A stretch of DNA of 64,000 bases from an uncultured Lachnospiraceae bacterium (GTDB taxonomy: Bacteria; Bacillota; Clostridia; Lachnospirales; Lachnospiraceae): NCBI GenBank assembly GCA_910585465.1, contig CAJUEW010000002.1:186001-250000 (forward strand), given 5' to 3'. The position numbers and the translations under genes are program-made. The stretch's first letter is position 1. Every line of letters begins with the position of its first letter. Shown one piece after another: positions 7,435 to 15,017 of this stretch. The notes under the pieces are model-generated. The model did no database searches, was not told the origin of the DNA, and saw only the letters and a list, made by a program, of their open reading frames with translations.

Positions 7435-8130
7435 ATGAAAATAACCTTTATTTTTCACAGCAGCTTTGCCGTGGAGCTGGAAAAAAGCATATTAATTTTT
7501 GACTATTATGGAGAAGGGAGGCTCCCCGATATACCGGAATGTAAAAAAGTATATTTTCTGAACAGCCATAGTCATCAGGATCATTTTAAAAGAGAAATTT
7601 TAAATTTAAAGGACAAGTATCCGAATGCGGAATATATTCTGTCAAAGGATATTCGCTTCCGTCCGTCGGACCGTCCGGACTGGGTACACAGTGTAAAGGC
7701 AGGAGAACAATATCACTTTGGAAATCTTCATGTGCGCACTCTCCGCTCCACAGATATGGGAGTGGCTTTCGTGGCAGAAACGGAAGGAAAACGAATCTAT
7801 CATGCCGGTGATCTGAACTGGTGGCACTGGGACGGGGAAGAGAAAGCCTGGAACAATAATATGGCGGCAAATTATAAAAAAGAAATCCATAAGCTGGAGG
7901 GGGAATACCTGGATGTGGCTTTTGTGCCGTTAGATCCGCGGCTTGGAGATGCCTGCTACTGGGGAATGAAATATTTTCTGGAGAAGACAGAGACAGGTGC
8001 CGTATTCCCCATGCACTTGTGGGAAGAGTACCAGATATGTAAAAGTGTACAAAAACAGCCGGCCATGAGCGGACTGCTGAAATATTATCACGGAATTGAA
8101 TATCCGGGACAGGAGTGGGAAATATGTTAG
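7435..8130 (+). CDS. MBL-fold metal-dependent hydrolase
   Basis: A 231-residue metallo-beta-lactamase-fold protein. The metal-binding motif is 'NSHSHQDHF' (H-x-H-x-D-H, about residues 42-50), followed by 'IYHAGDLNWWHW' supplying the bridging Asp and 'VFPMHLW' supplying a late His. It belongs to the compact UlaG-like/YvgK-like group of uncharacterised hydrolases; the substrate is unknown. ATG 7435 has AGGAGA at 8 bases; a longer frame from 7372 would start upstream of the -10 box. Its end overlaps the rnhA start by 7 bases, so the two are probably translated together. Confidence 0.85.
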   Translation: MKITFIFHSSFAVELEKSILIFDYYGEGRLPDIPECKKVYFLNSHSHQDHFKREILNLKDKYPNAEYILSKDIRFRPSDRPDWVHSVKAGEQYHFGNLHVRTLRSTDMGVAFVAETEGKRIYHAGDLNWWHWDGEEKAWNNNMAANYKKEIHKLEGEYLDVAFVPLDPRLGDACYWGMKYFLEKTETGAVFPMHLWEEYQICKSVQKQPAMSGLLKYYHGIEYPGQEWEIC

Positions 8131-8600
8131 TGAAAATTTATACAGACGGAGCGGCCAGAGGCAATCCGGACGGTCCGGGAGGATACGGAACCATATTATC
8201 TTATACGGATTCCAGAGGTGAAGAGCATATCCGTGAATTTTCCCAGGGCTATAAAAGAACAACCAATAACCGGATGGAGCTGATGGCGGCAATTGTAGGA
8301 CTGGAAGCACTGAACCGGCCCTGTGAAGTAGAGCTTTATTCCGATTCCAAATATCTGGTCGATGCGTTCAACCAGCATTGGATTGATTCCTGGCTTAAAA
8401 AAAACTGGAGGAACAGTCAGAAACAGCCGGTGAAAAACCCGGATCTGTGGAAGCGGCTTTTGAAAGCAAAGGAGCCTCATCAGGTGAAATTTATATGGGT
8501 CAGGGGACATAACGGCCATCCGCAGAATGAGCGGTGTAATAAGCTGGCCACAGCAGCGGCAGACGGAGACGATTTGATTGATGACCGGATCGAAAAATAG
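8124..8600 (+). CDS. rnhA: Ribonuclease HI, with Asn at the fourth catalytic carboxylate
   Basis: RNase HI cleaves the RNA strand of RNA-DNA hybrids. The 158-residue protein keeps 'YTDGAARGNPDGPGGYG' (first Asp), 'NNRMELMAAI' (Glu), 'YSDSKYLVDA' (Asp) and the flexible 'RGHNGHPQNERC' loop with its His. The position equal to E. coli Asp134 is Asn here ('ERCNKLA' where E. coli has 'ERCDELA'; codon aat). In E. coli this residue is the least strict of the four, so activity is probably retained. ATG 8124 has AGGAG at 8 bases and overlaps the preceding gene. A strong shared terminator follows. Confidence 0.93.
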   Translation: MLVKIYTDGAARGNPDGPGGYGTILSYTDSRGEEHIREFSQGYKRTTNNRMELMAAIVGLEALNRPCEVELYSDSKYLVDAFNQHWIDSWLKKNWRNSQKQPVKNPDLWKRLLKAKEPHQVKFIWVRGHNGHPQNERCNKLATAAADGDDLIDDRIEK

Positions 8601-8609
8601 GCAGACAGT

Positions 8610-8645
8610 ACCCGGATGAGAAAAAACTCGTCATCCGGGTGATTT
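8610..8645 (+). terminator. Terminator between convergent rnhA and the deacetylase gene
   Basis: ACCCGGATGA (8610-8619) and TCATCCGGGT (8631-8640) form a perfect 10-bp stem with an 11-nt loop, followed on the + strand by GATTTT. It lies between convergent stop codons and may serve both strands. Confidence 0.8.
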
Positions 8646-8648
8646 TAA

Positions 8649-9935
8649 CTATTTCAGCTCCGGCCTGTCAGGATCCAGTACCTTTGATACATCCAGTAAA
8701 TCGGAGACGGCCTCCGGTCTGGTTTTCATTGTAAAGCCGTCCAGATTGCATCGGGTCTGGCGGACATAAGTATCCTTGACTGAAACAAATGCCTTTCCGG
8801 CCCAGACCCCGCAGAAGTAGCGGAAGCCTTCGGACTGAAGGTAGGTCAGCTTGTCGCTTGGATAATCAATCTCCTCTCCATAAGGAAAAACGTAGATATC
8901 AGTGTCTCCCACCAGGCTTGCGATCTCTTCCTTCCATCTGACGGTATCATCAACCAGGGCTTTGTTGGAAATCTCTGCAGTATGCTTGTGTCCGTAGCCG
9001 TGGGAGGCAAACTGCCAGCCGGTTTCCTTCATGCGGCCGGCCACAGTGCGGACTGCCTCACGGTCCTCCTCCAGGGTAGGGCTTTCCATATCGTTCACAC
9101 GATAGCCAAGAGTGCCTTCATAACCGGTGGCCGCAATAATACCTTTAACTCCTCTCAGGGAAAAATCAGGATGCTCCTTTACAAAGGTATCCAGAATCGG
9201 AACCACATCATAGTCGCCGATACTTTCCAGCCCATTTTGGTCTCTGTAAAGATTTTTCACGTCTCCGTTCTCATCCAGCAGGAGCTTTATCGGAAAACCG
9301 TCATTTTTCATGTAATCATAATAGCTGAGATCGTCTACAGAAAGCACCAAGGGAATTTTTCCTTCCGGAACAAGGGGCTGTCTGGCTGTCAGCACGGTAT
9401 TGCCGTTTTCATCTGTTGTTTCCTCGCACAGATCATGGATATCAATCAGTATGTATTGATTGGCATACAGCTCCTCAAGCATGGCCTTGAATTCGTCCAC
9501 GGTAGTCATCCAGTAATTATAGCCGTTTTCCATATAGTCCCCGTCAAAGGCAAGGGACGTATCCACAATCAGGGAGTGAAAGAAAATATGGCGTACAGGC
9601 TGGTCATAAGGGACGAAAGAGTCTTTTGCTTCTGTATATCGGGCAACCGCTGCTGTTACCTCCTCGTCCTGGGCAAATTCCTCGGGAACCTTTGAAAGAC
9701 ATGAAAGAGCCTCCTCATAAAAGTAGCCAAGCGCCAGCTCCTGCGCCTCTTCCAGCAGAGGAACAACAGTATCTGCTCTGCGGATGGCAGCCAGCTCCTC
9801 TTCTGTAGGTTCCGGTTCCTCCTCAGGCTGGATCTGTTCTGCCGACGGAGCGTTCACGGATGCAGTGTTGCTGCATCCGGACAAAGAAATTATGACGGCA
9901 AGGGATAATATCACAGATATTTTTTTCACTTTCAT
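8649..9935 (-). CDS. Lipoprotein polysaccharide deacetylase (NodB-like)
   Basis: A 428-residue exported lipoprotein: a Lys-rich start, a hydrophobic stretch and the lipobox 'LSGC' near residue 20, followed by a Glu/Pro-rich linker. A short helical region (about 50-110) precedes a NodB-type carbohydrate esterase 4 domain. The metal-binding Asp pair is in 'LVLSVDDLSYYDY' and the His pair in 'FASHGYGHKH'. Such enzymes remove acetyl groups from cell-wall or surface glycans. The catalytic domain appears complete, with a long insertion between the Asp and His motifs. It is transcribed alone, divergently from alaS. Substrate specificity cannot be told. Confidence 0.85.
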   Translation of the reverse strand: MKVKKISVILSLAVIISLSGCSNTASVNAPSAEQIQPEEEPEPTEEELAAIRRADTVVPLLEEAQELALGYFYEEALSCLSKVPEEFAQDEEVTAAVARYTEAKDSFVPYDQPVRHIFFHSLIVDTSLAFDGDYMENGYNYWMTTVDEFKAMLEELYANQYILIDIHDLCEETTDENGNTVLTARQPLVPEGKIPLVLSVDDLSYYDYMKNDGFPIKLLLDENGDVKNLYRDQNGLESIGDYDVVPILDTFVKEHPDFSLRGVKGIIAATGYEGTLGYRVNDMESPTLEEDREAVRTVAGRMKETGWQFASHGYGHKHTAEISNKALVDDTVRWKEEIASLVGDTDIYVFPYGEEIDYPSDKLTYLQSEGFRYFCGVWAGKAFVSVKDTYVRQTRCNLDGFTMKTRPEAVSDLLDVSKVLDPDRPELK

Positions 9936-10065
9936 TTATTGCATCCTCTTTCTATATTCAATCCTCTCAATAATCGGTATTATGATATCATAAATTCTAT
10001 AGGAAATGGTTACATTTGTGTTAAGAGATGAAAAAGACTTTCTTAAGTTTTTTGTCTGGAAATTG

Positions 10066-10094
10066 TTGCGGTTGGGATAATCGTGTGTTATGAT
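10066..10094 (+). promoter_or_regulatory. alaS promoter
   Basis: TTGCGG (10066-10071) and TATGAT (10089-10094) with a 17-base spacer; TG at 10086-10087 makes an extended -10. The leader to the GTG start is under 40 bases, too short for a T-box. Confidence 0.7.
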
Positions 10095-10132
10095 TAACAG
10101 CATGGCAAAAGTTAGACCAGGAGGAAAAAAAA

Positions 10133-12772
10133 GTGAAAGAATACGGCGTTAATGAGCTTCGCAAAATGTTTCTTGAATTTTTTGAGAGCAAGGGACATTT
10201 GAAGATGAATAGTTTTTCTCTCGTTCCGCACAACGATAAGAGCTTGTTATTGATTAATTCAGGTATGGCGCCTCTTAAGCCATACTTTACCGGAGCGGAG
10301 ATTCCGCCGAGAAAAAGAGTGACAACCTGTCAGAAATGTATCCGTACCGGTGATATAGAGAATGTAGGTAAGACTGCGCGTCATGGTACGTTTTTTGAAA
10401 TGCTCGGAAATTTCTCCTTTGGAGATTATTTTAAACAGGATGCGATTCGCTGGTCATGGGAATTTCTGACGGAAGTAGTGGGGCTGGATCCTGAACGCCT
10501 GTATCCGTCTGTCTATCTGGAGGATGATGAGGCATTTAATATCTGGAATAAAGAGATCGGCATCCCGGCAGAGCGTATTTTCCGCTTTGGAAAAGAAGAT
10601 AATTTCTGGGAGCATGGCGCAGGCCCGTGCGGTCCATGCTCTGAGATATATTATGACCGGGGGGAAAAGTACGGCTGCGGAAAGCCGGATTGTACCGTTG
10701 GCTGCGACTGTGACCGTTACATGGAAATCTGGAACAACGTATTTACTCAGTTTGATAATGACGGTAATAACAATTATACAGAACTGACTCAGAAAAATAT
10801 TGACACCGGCATGGGACTGGAGCGTCTGGCATCTGTTGTACAGGATGTGGATTCCATTTTTGATGTGGATACGGTGCGTGCCCTGCGTGACAAGGTATGC
10901 GAATTTGCAGGCTGTGAATATAAGAAGGATGATAACAAAGATGTATCTATCCGTCTGATTACGGACCATATTCGTTCTGCCACATTTATGATTTCCGACG
11001 GAATTATGCCGACCAACGAAGGACGCGGCTATGTGCTCAGGCGTCTGATCCGCCGCGCGGCGCGTCATGGACGTCTGCTTGGTATAAAAGACCGATTTCT
11101 TGCAAGACTTTCCGAAACAGTTATTGAAGGTTCCAAGGACGGTTATCCGGAGCTGGATGAGAAAAAGGAGTTTATTTTTAAGGTTCTTACGCAGGAGGAG
11201 GACAAGTTTAATAAAACTATTGATCAGGGTCTTAGCATTTTATCAGAGCTGGAACTTGCCATGAAGGCTGCAGGACAGACGGCGCTGTCCGGCGCAGATG
11301 CGTTTAAGCTGTATGATACCTATGGATTTCCGCTGGATCTGACAAAGGAGATTCTGGAAGAAAAGGGCTATGGCATCGATGAAGACGGTTTCAGGGTATG
11401 TATGGAGGCTCAGAGAAGCAAGGCGCGCTCTGCCCGCGAGGTGACCAACTATATGGGAGCGGACGCTACTGTGTACGATGATATTGACGCTTCTGTAACA
11501 ACTGAGTTTGTAGGCTATGATCATCTGACCGATACTTCCAGAGTGACAGTTCTTACGACGGATACAGAGCTTGCGGAAGCGCTGACCGACGGACAGACCG
11601 GTACGGTTTTTGTGGAAAAAACACCGTTTTATGCAACTATGGGCGGCCAGCAGGGCGATAAAGGCGTGATTACCTTAGGAGACGCGGAATTTATAGTGGA
11701 GGATACTATTAAACTGCTTGGAGGCAAGATCGGCCATGTGGGAAGAATGACAAAGGGTATGCTTAAAACAGGGGATACTGTAACCTTAAGCGTGGATGCG
11801 CCGGGACGTACGGCAACCGGCAGGAATCACAGTGCCACGCATCTTCTCCAAAAGGCGCTGAAGCTTGTGCTCGGCAATCATGTGGAGCAAAAAGGGTCTC
11901 TTGTGACTCCGGATCGGCTGCGTTTTGATTTTGCTCATTTCCAGCAGATGACGGCAGAGGAGCTTCAGCAGGTGGAAAGGCTTGTCAATGAACAAATTCA
12001 GGCTGCTCTTCCGGTAAGCACTGAGATTATGAATATTGAGGAAGCAAAGAAGACCGGAGCTATGGCTCTGTTCGGCGAGAAATATTCCGAGAATGTGCGT
12101 GTCGTTTCCATGGGAGATTTTTCCAAAGAGCTTTGCGGCGGTACTCATGTGGCACATACAGGTGTCATTACCGCCTTTAAGATTGTATCCGAGTCCGGCA
12201 TTGCGGCGGGTGTCCGGCGTATTGAAGCGCTGACAGGCGAAGGAGTATTTGCATACTACAGGGAGCAGGAGGAGAGACTTGCAGAGGCGGCAAGACTTCT
12301 GAAGGTAACTCCCGGAGCCGTGACAGAAAAGCTGGAGCATTTAATGGCAGAGCTCAAAGCGCTGCAAAGTGAAAATGAGTCGCTTAAAAGCAAGGCTGCC
12401 AGAGACGCCCTCGGGGATGTCATGAATCAGGTAAAAGAGATTAAAGGTGTGAAGACTCTGGCCGCAAAGGTAGAGGGCGTAGATATGAACGGCCTGAGGG
12501 AGCTGGGAGATCAGCTGAAGGAAAAGCTGGGAGAAGGAGTTGTCGTACTGGCTTCTGTAAATGATGGAAAGGTAAACTTAATGGCTACCGCAACAGACGG
12601 CGCTATGAAAGCAGGCGTTCATGCGGGAAATCTGATTAAGGTGATTGCATCTATCGTAGGCGGAGGCGGAGGCGGACGTCCGAATATGGCTCAGGCAGGA
12701 GGTAAAAATCCTGCAGGCGTGGACGAGGCTGTTGCAAAGGCTGCGGAAGTTGTAGAAAGTCAGATTCAATAA
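10133..12772 (+). CDS. alaS: Alanyl-tRNA synthetase
   Basis: This class II synthetase charges tRNA-Ala with alanine in the cytoplasm. The 879 residues match the usual bacterial length. The catalytic domain begins 'RKMFLEFFESKGH' and includes 'GNFSFGDYFK'. The editing domain has the Zn-binding 'HSATHLL' and 'CGGTHV' motifs. The C-Ala domain ends with the glycine-rich 'GGGGGGRPNMAQAGGK'. The start is GTG 10133, with AGGAGG (10119-10124) at 8 bases. It has its own promoter, and no T-box or other riboswitch precedes it. Confidence 0.98.
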   Translation: MKEYGVNELRKMFLEFFESKGHLKMNSFSLVPHNDKSLLLINSGMAPLKPYFTGAEIPPRKRVTTCQKCIRTGDIENVGKTARHGTFFEMLGNFSFGDYFKQDAIRWSWEFLTEVVGLDPERLYPSVYLEDDEAFNIWNKEIGIPAERIFRFGKEDNFWEHGAGPCGPCSEIYYDRGEKYGCGKPDCTVGCDCDRYMEIWNNVFTQFDNDGNNNYTELTQKNIDTGMGLERLASVVQDVDSIFDVDTVRALRDKVCEFAGCEYKKDDNKDVSIRLITDHIRSATFMISDGIMPTNEGRGYVLRRLIRRAARHGRLLGIKDRFLARLSETVIEGSKDGYPELDEKKEFIFKVLTQEEDKFNKTIDQGLSILSELELAMKAAGQTALSGADAFKLYDTYGFPLDLTKEILEEKGYGIDEDGFRVCMEAQRSKARSAREVTNYMGADATVYDDIDASVTTEFVGYDHLTDTSRVTVLTTDTELAEALTDGQTGTVFVEKTPFYATMGGQQGDKGVITLGDAEFIVEDTIKLLGGKIGHVGRMTKGMLKTGDTVTLSVDAPGRTATGRNHSATHLLQKALKLVLGNHVEQKGSLVTPDRLRFDFAHFQQMTAEELQQVERLVNEQIQAALPVSTEIMNIEEAKKTGAMALFGEKYSENVRVVSMGDFSKELCGGTHVAHTGVITAFKIVSESGIAAGVRRIEALTGEGVFAYYREQEERLAEAARLLKVTPGAVTEKLEHLMAELKALQSENESLKSKAARDALGDVMNQVKEIKGVKTLAAKVEGVDMNGLRELGDQLKEKLGEGVVVLASVNDGKVNLMATATDGAMKAGVHAGNLIKVIASIVGGGGGGRPNMAQAGGKNPAGVDEAVAKAAEVVESQIQ

Positions 12773-12851
12773 GGATTGCCTGATAAATTTTCTTTGCGAC
12801 AAAAAATGATTAAAAGGAAATAAATAATTTAAACAGTCTGTAAAAAAACTG

Positions 12852-12880
12852 TTGACAAAACACATTATTCCTCATATAAT
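12852..12880 (+). promoter_or_regulatory. Consensus promoter of rpsU
   Basis: TTGACA (12852-12857), a 17-base spacer and TATAAT (12875-12880): a full match to the sigma-A consensus, the strongest promoter in the window. Confidence 0.9.
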
Positions 12881-12906
12881 TATGGAAGTGCAATAAAATA
12901 CCCAGA

Positions 12907-12934
12907 CAGTTGTATTTGGCACAATACACAACTG
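12907..12934 (+). promoter_or_regulatory. 5' leader hairpin upstream of rpsU
   Basis: CAGTTGTATT (12907-12916) pairs with AATACACAACTG (12923-12934) with a 2-nt bulge and a 6-nt loop. Its 3' arm abuts the GGAGGGAGG (12934-12942). A second ribosome binding site, AGGTG (12945-12949), lies nearer to the ATG. It may modulate translation; no function is established. Confidence 0.35.
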
Positions 12935-12956
12935 GAGGGAGGTTAGGTGTGATACT

Positions 12957-13133
12957 ATGTCAAATGTAATCGTTAAAGAAAACGAAACTTTGGATAGCGC
13001 ATTACGTCGTTTCAAAAGAAACTGCGCGAAGGCTGGAATTCAGCAGGAGATCCGTAAAAGAGAGCATTATGAAAAGCCAAGCGTAAAGCGTAAGAAAAAA
13101 TCCGAAGCAGCTAGAAAGCGTAAATATAATTAA
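12957..13133 (+). CDS. rpsU: 30S ribosomal protein S21
   Basis: A 58-residue protein, at the normal length of S21. It begins 'MSNVIVKENETLDSALRRFK', has the conserved 'NCAKAGIQQEIRKREHYEKPS' (shortened here to its Cys and Arg/Lys-rich core) and ends in a basic tail 'KRKKKSEAARKRKYN'. S21 binds the 30S platform near the 3' end of 16S rRNA and helps initiation. It has its own consensus promoter and terminator and so is a single-gene unit between alaS and a DUF212 gene. The ATG follows AGGTG at 7 bases. Confidence 0.97.
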   Translation: MSNVIVKENETLDSALRRFKRNCAKAGIQQEIRKREHYEKPSVKRKKKSEAARKRKYN

Positions 13134-13145
13134 GATTGTGCAGTG

Positions 13146-13175
13146 ATGCCTTGACTGTAAAGTCAAGGCATTTCT
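13146..13175 (+). terminator. Rho-independent terminator after rpsU
   Basis: ATGCCTTGACT (13146-13156) and AGTCAAGGCAT (13161-13171) form a perfect 11-bp stem with a GTAA loop, followed by TTCTT. Confidence 0.88.
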
Positions 13176-13219
13176 TACTCTATAGGAAACTCTGAGATTA
13201 CTTTGCGGGAGTAGGAAAA

Positions 13220-13705
13220 ATGGGGAAAATTTTAACAGGACTTTTGAATAATAAAGTACTGGTATGCGGCATTTGCGGATGGGCAGTAGCACAAGTACTG
13301 AAAACAGTGATCTATGTTCTGGTCCATCATGAAATGCGCTGGGAACGCATGGTAGGCGACGGAGGCATGCCAAGCGGGCATTCGGCGACGGTAAGCGCCA
13401 TGGCAACGGCAGCCGGTCTTATCTATGGTTTTGAAACCTTTGAATTTGCAGTTACCTGTATGCTGGCGATTATTGTGATGCATGATGCCATGGGTGTCCG
13501 TATGGAGACGGGAAAGCAGGGAAAGATTTTGAACGAGATGATTGAATTTTTCCGAACAGAGGGATTTGTGGAGGCATTCAGAAAAAATGATAAAATGTAT
13601 GAGTTCTGGGAGGCAAGCCTGAAGGAATTTGTAGGACATACTCCTCTGCAGGTAGGCGCCGGATGTATTCTTGGAATTCTGATTTCCTGCCTGATGATTT
13701 TATAA
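13220..13705 (+). CDS. Divergent PAP2 family membrane protein (DUF212)
   Basis: A 161-residue integral membrane protein of the DUF212/YuiD group, distant relatives of PAP2 phosphatases. The signature 'GDGGMPSGHSATVSAMATA' (about residues 46-64) holds the Ser-Gly-His core of the PAP2 active site, followed by 'VMHDAMGVRMETGKQ'. Three to four hydrophobic segments include the extreme C-terminus. A role in lipid phosphate hydrolysis is possible but unproven for this subfamily. It lies alone between the rpsU terminator and a symporter gene. Confidence 0.85.
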   Translation: MGKILTGLLNNKVLVCGICGWAVAQVLKTVIYVLVHHEMRWERMVGDGGMPSGHSATVSAMATAAGLIYGFETFEFAVTCMLAIIVMHDAMGVRMETGKQGKILNEMIEFFRTEGFVEAFRKNDKMYEFWEASLKEFVGHTPLQVGAGCILGILISCLMIL

Positions 13706-13745
13706 TAAAAAGCTGTACGGCTCTGGGATAGAGAGAGGTTATGAT

Positions 13746-14957
13746 ATGAGTACACAAAAGAAAAAAATGAGTATCACAATGAAGATTTTCCTGGGTCTGA
13801 TTATCGGTGTGCTGATTGGTATTTTTGCACCCGGAAGGGCTGACTGGATGCTGAATGTGGCCGATCTGTTCGGAAGTATTTATATGCACGCGCTCTGTAT
13901 GGTGATCTATCCAATGGTATTCTGCTCCATTGTGGACGGCATCTGCAGTGTGGGAAGTGTAAGCACCACAGGAAAAATCGGCGGCAAAGCACTGGTTTAT
14001 TTTACCGCGACCACAGCCATTGCCTCCTTTGTAGGTCTGATTGTACCGAGAATTATCGGTCTTGGAAAAGGCGTTGTCATTGAAATGGCAGAGGCAGATG
14101 TGACGGCAACTCAGTTTGTAAGTATGCTGGATACGGTAAAGAATCTGATCCCGTCCAATCCGGTGCTGGCATTTGCTGAGGGAAATATGCTTCAGGTACT
14201 GGTTTTTGCAGTGATTGTAGGCATTACGGCGCTGGCAGTAGGTGAAAAAGCAAAACCGGCAGTGGATGTGATTGTTTCCCTGAATGAAATTTTTATGAAG
14301 ATTATCACAGTGGTCATGCAGTTTACTCCCCTTGGGGTTCTCTGTACGATTGCGCCGGTTGTGGCAGCCAACGGAATAGATACTGTTATTTCGCTGATTC
14401 AGGCGCTGGCAGCGCTGTATATCGCCTTTTTTGTGTTTGCATTTCTTGTATACGGCGGCATCATAAAATTAAAAGGCGGGAGTCCGATCCGCTTTTTTCG
14501 TGCCATTATGCCGGCAGCCTTGAATGCATTCGGCACCTGCTCCAGCTCTGCGACAATTCCTCTCAGCAAAAAGTGCGCAGAGGAAGAGCTTGGTATCTCT
14601 AATAAAATTACTTCTATTGTGCTTCCCCTTGGGGCCACAATCAATATGGACGCAGTATCGATTCTGATGTCCTTTATGATTACATTTTTCGCCAATGCGT
14701 GCAATGTGGATGCAGGCATCAGCCTGATGGCGGTTGTACTTCTGTCCAATGTACTGCTTTCCATCGGAACGCCGGGTGTTCCGGGCGGCGCGATTGCTTC
14801 CTTTGCGGCGCTGGCGGCAATCGCAGGACTCCCGGCAGGAGTTATGGGGATTTATATCAGTGTAAATACTCTTTGCGATATGGGAGCTACCTGTGTCAAT
14901 GTTCTTGGGGACCTTGCATGCGCCGAATATTTGAACAGGACAATGAAGCTGGACTAA
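13746..14957 (+). CDS. Dicarboxylate/amino acid:cation symporter (DAACS family)
   Basis: A 403-residue secondary transporter of the glutamate/aspartate/dicarboxylate symporter family, with about eight membrane segments and two re-entrant loops. It has the serine-rich 'FGTCSSSATIPLSKKCAEEE' (HP1 tip), 'GATINMDAVSILM' (the TM7 NMDG-like motif, here NMDA) and 'IGTPGVPGGAIASFAALAA' (HP2). Substrates could be glutamate, aspartate, serine/threonine or C4-dicarboxylates with Na+ or H+. AGAGAGG precedes ATG 13746. A terminator follows. A second family member begins at 63571. Confidence 0.92.
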   Translation: MSTQKKKMSITMKIFLGLIIGVLIGIFAPGRADWMLNVADLFGSIYMHALCMVIYPMVFCSIVDGICSVGSVSTTGKIGGKALVYFTATTAIASFVGLIVPRIIGLGKGVVIEMAEADVTATQFVSMLDTVKNLIPSNPVLAFAEGNMLQVLVFAVIVGITALAVGEKAKPAVDVIVSLNEIFMKIITVVMQFTPLGVLCTIAPVVAANGIDTVISLIQALAALYIAFFVFAFLVYGGIIKLKGGSPIRFFRAIMPAALNAFGTCSSSATIPLSKKCAEEELGISNKITSIVLPLGATINMDAVSILMSFMITFFANACNVDAGISLMAVVLLSNVLLSIGTPGVPGGAIASFAALAAIAGLPAGVMGIYISVNTLCDMGATCVNVLGDLACAEYLNRTMKLD

Positions 14958-14970
14958 TAAAGATGAAATA

Positions 14971-15003
14971 AAAAGCCGGAGAAGCAGAATTCTTCGGCTT
15001 TTT
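14971..15003 (+). terminator. Rho-independent terminator after the symporter gene
   Basis: AAAAGCCGGAGAA (14971-14983) pairs with TTCTTCGGCTTTT (14990-15002) with one G-U pair and a 6-nt loop, ending in a T-run. Confidence 0.85.
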
Positions 15004-15017
15004 CCGGGGGGAATACT

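Noticed and set aside
7263..7502. A 79-codon frame after spoIVA
   Set aside because: It runs through the spoIVA terminator and overlaps the MBL gene start; no SD and no family likeness.
8982..9695. A 237-codon + strand open frame inside the deacetylase gene
   Set aside because: The opposite strand holds a full lipoprotein deacetylase with motifs; this frame has none.
10021..10132. T-box riboswitch for alaS
   Set aside because: The promoter leaves under 40 bases of leader, with no T-box sequence or antiterminator.
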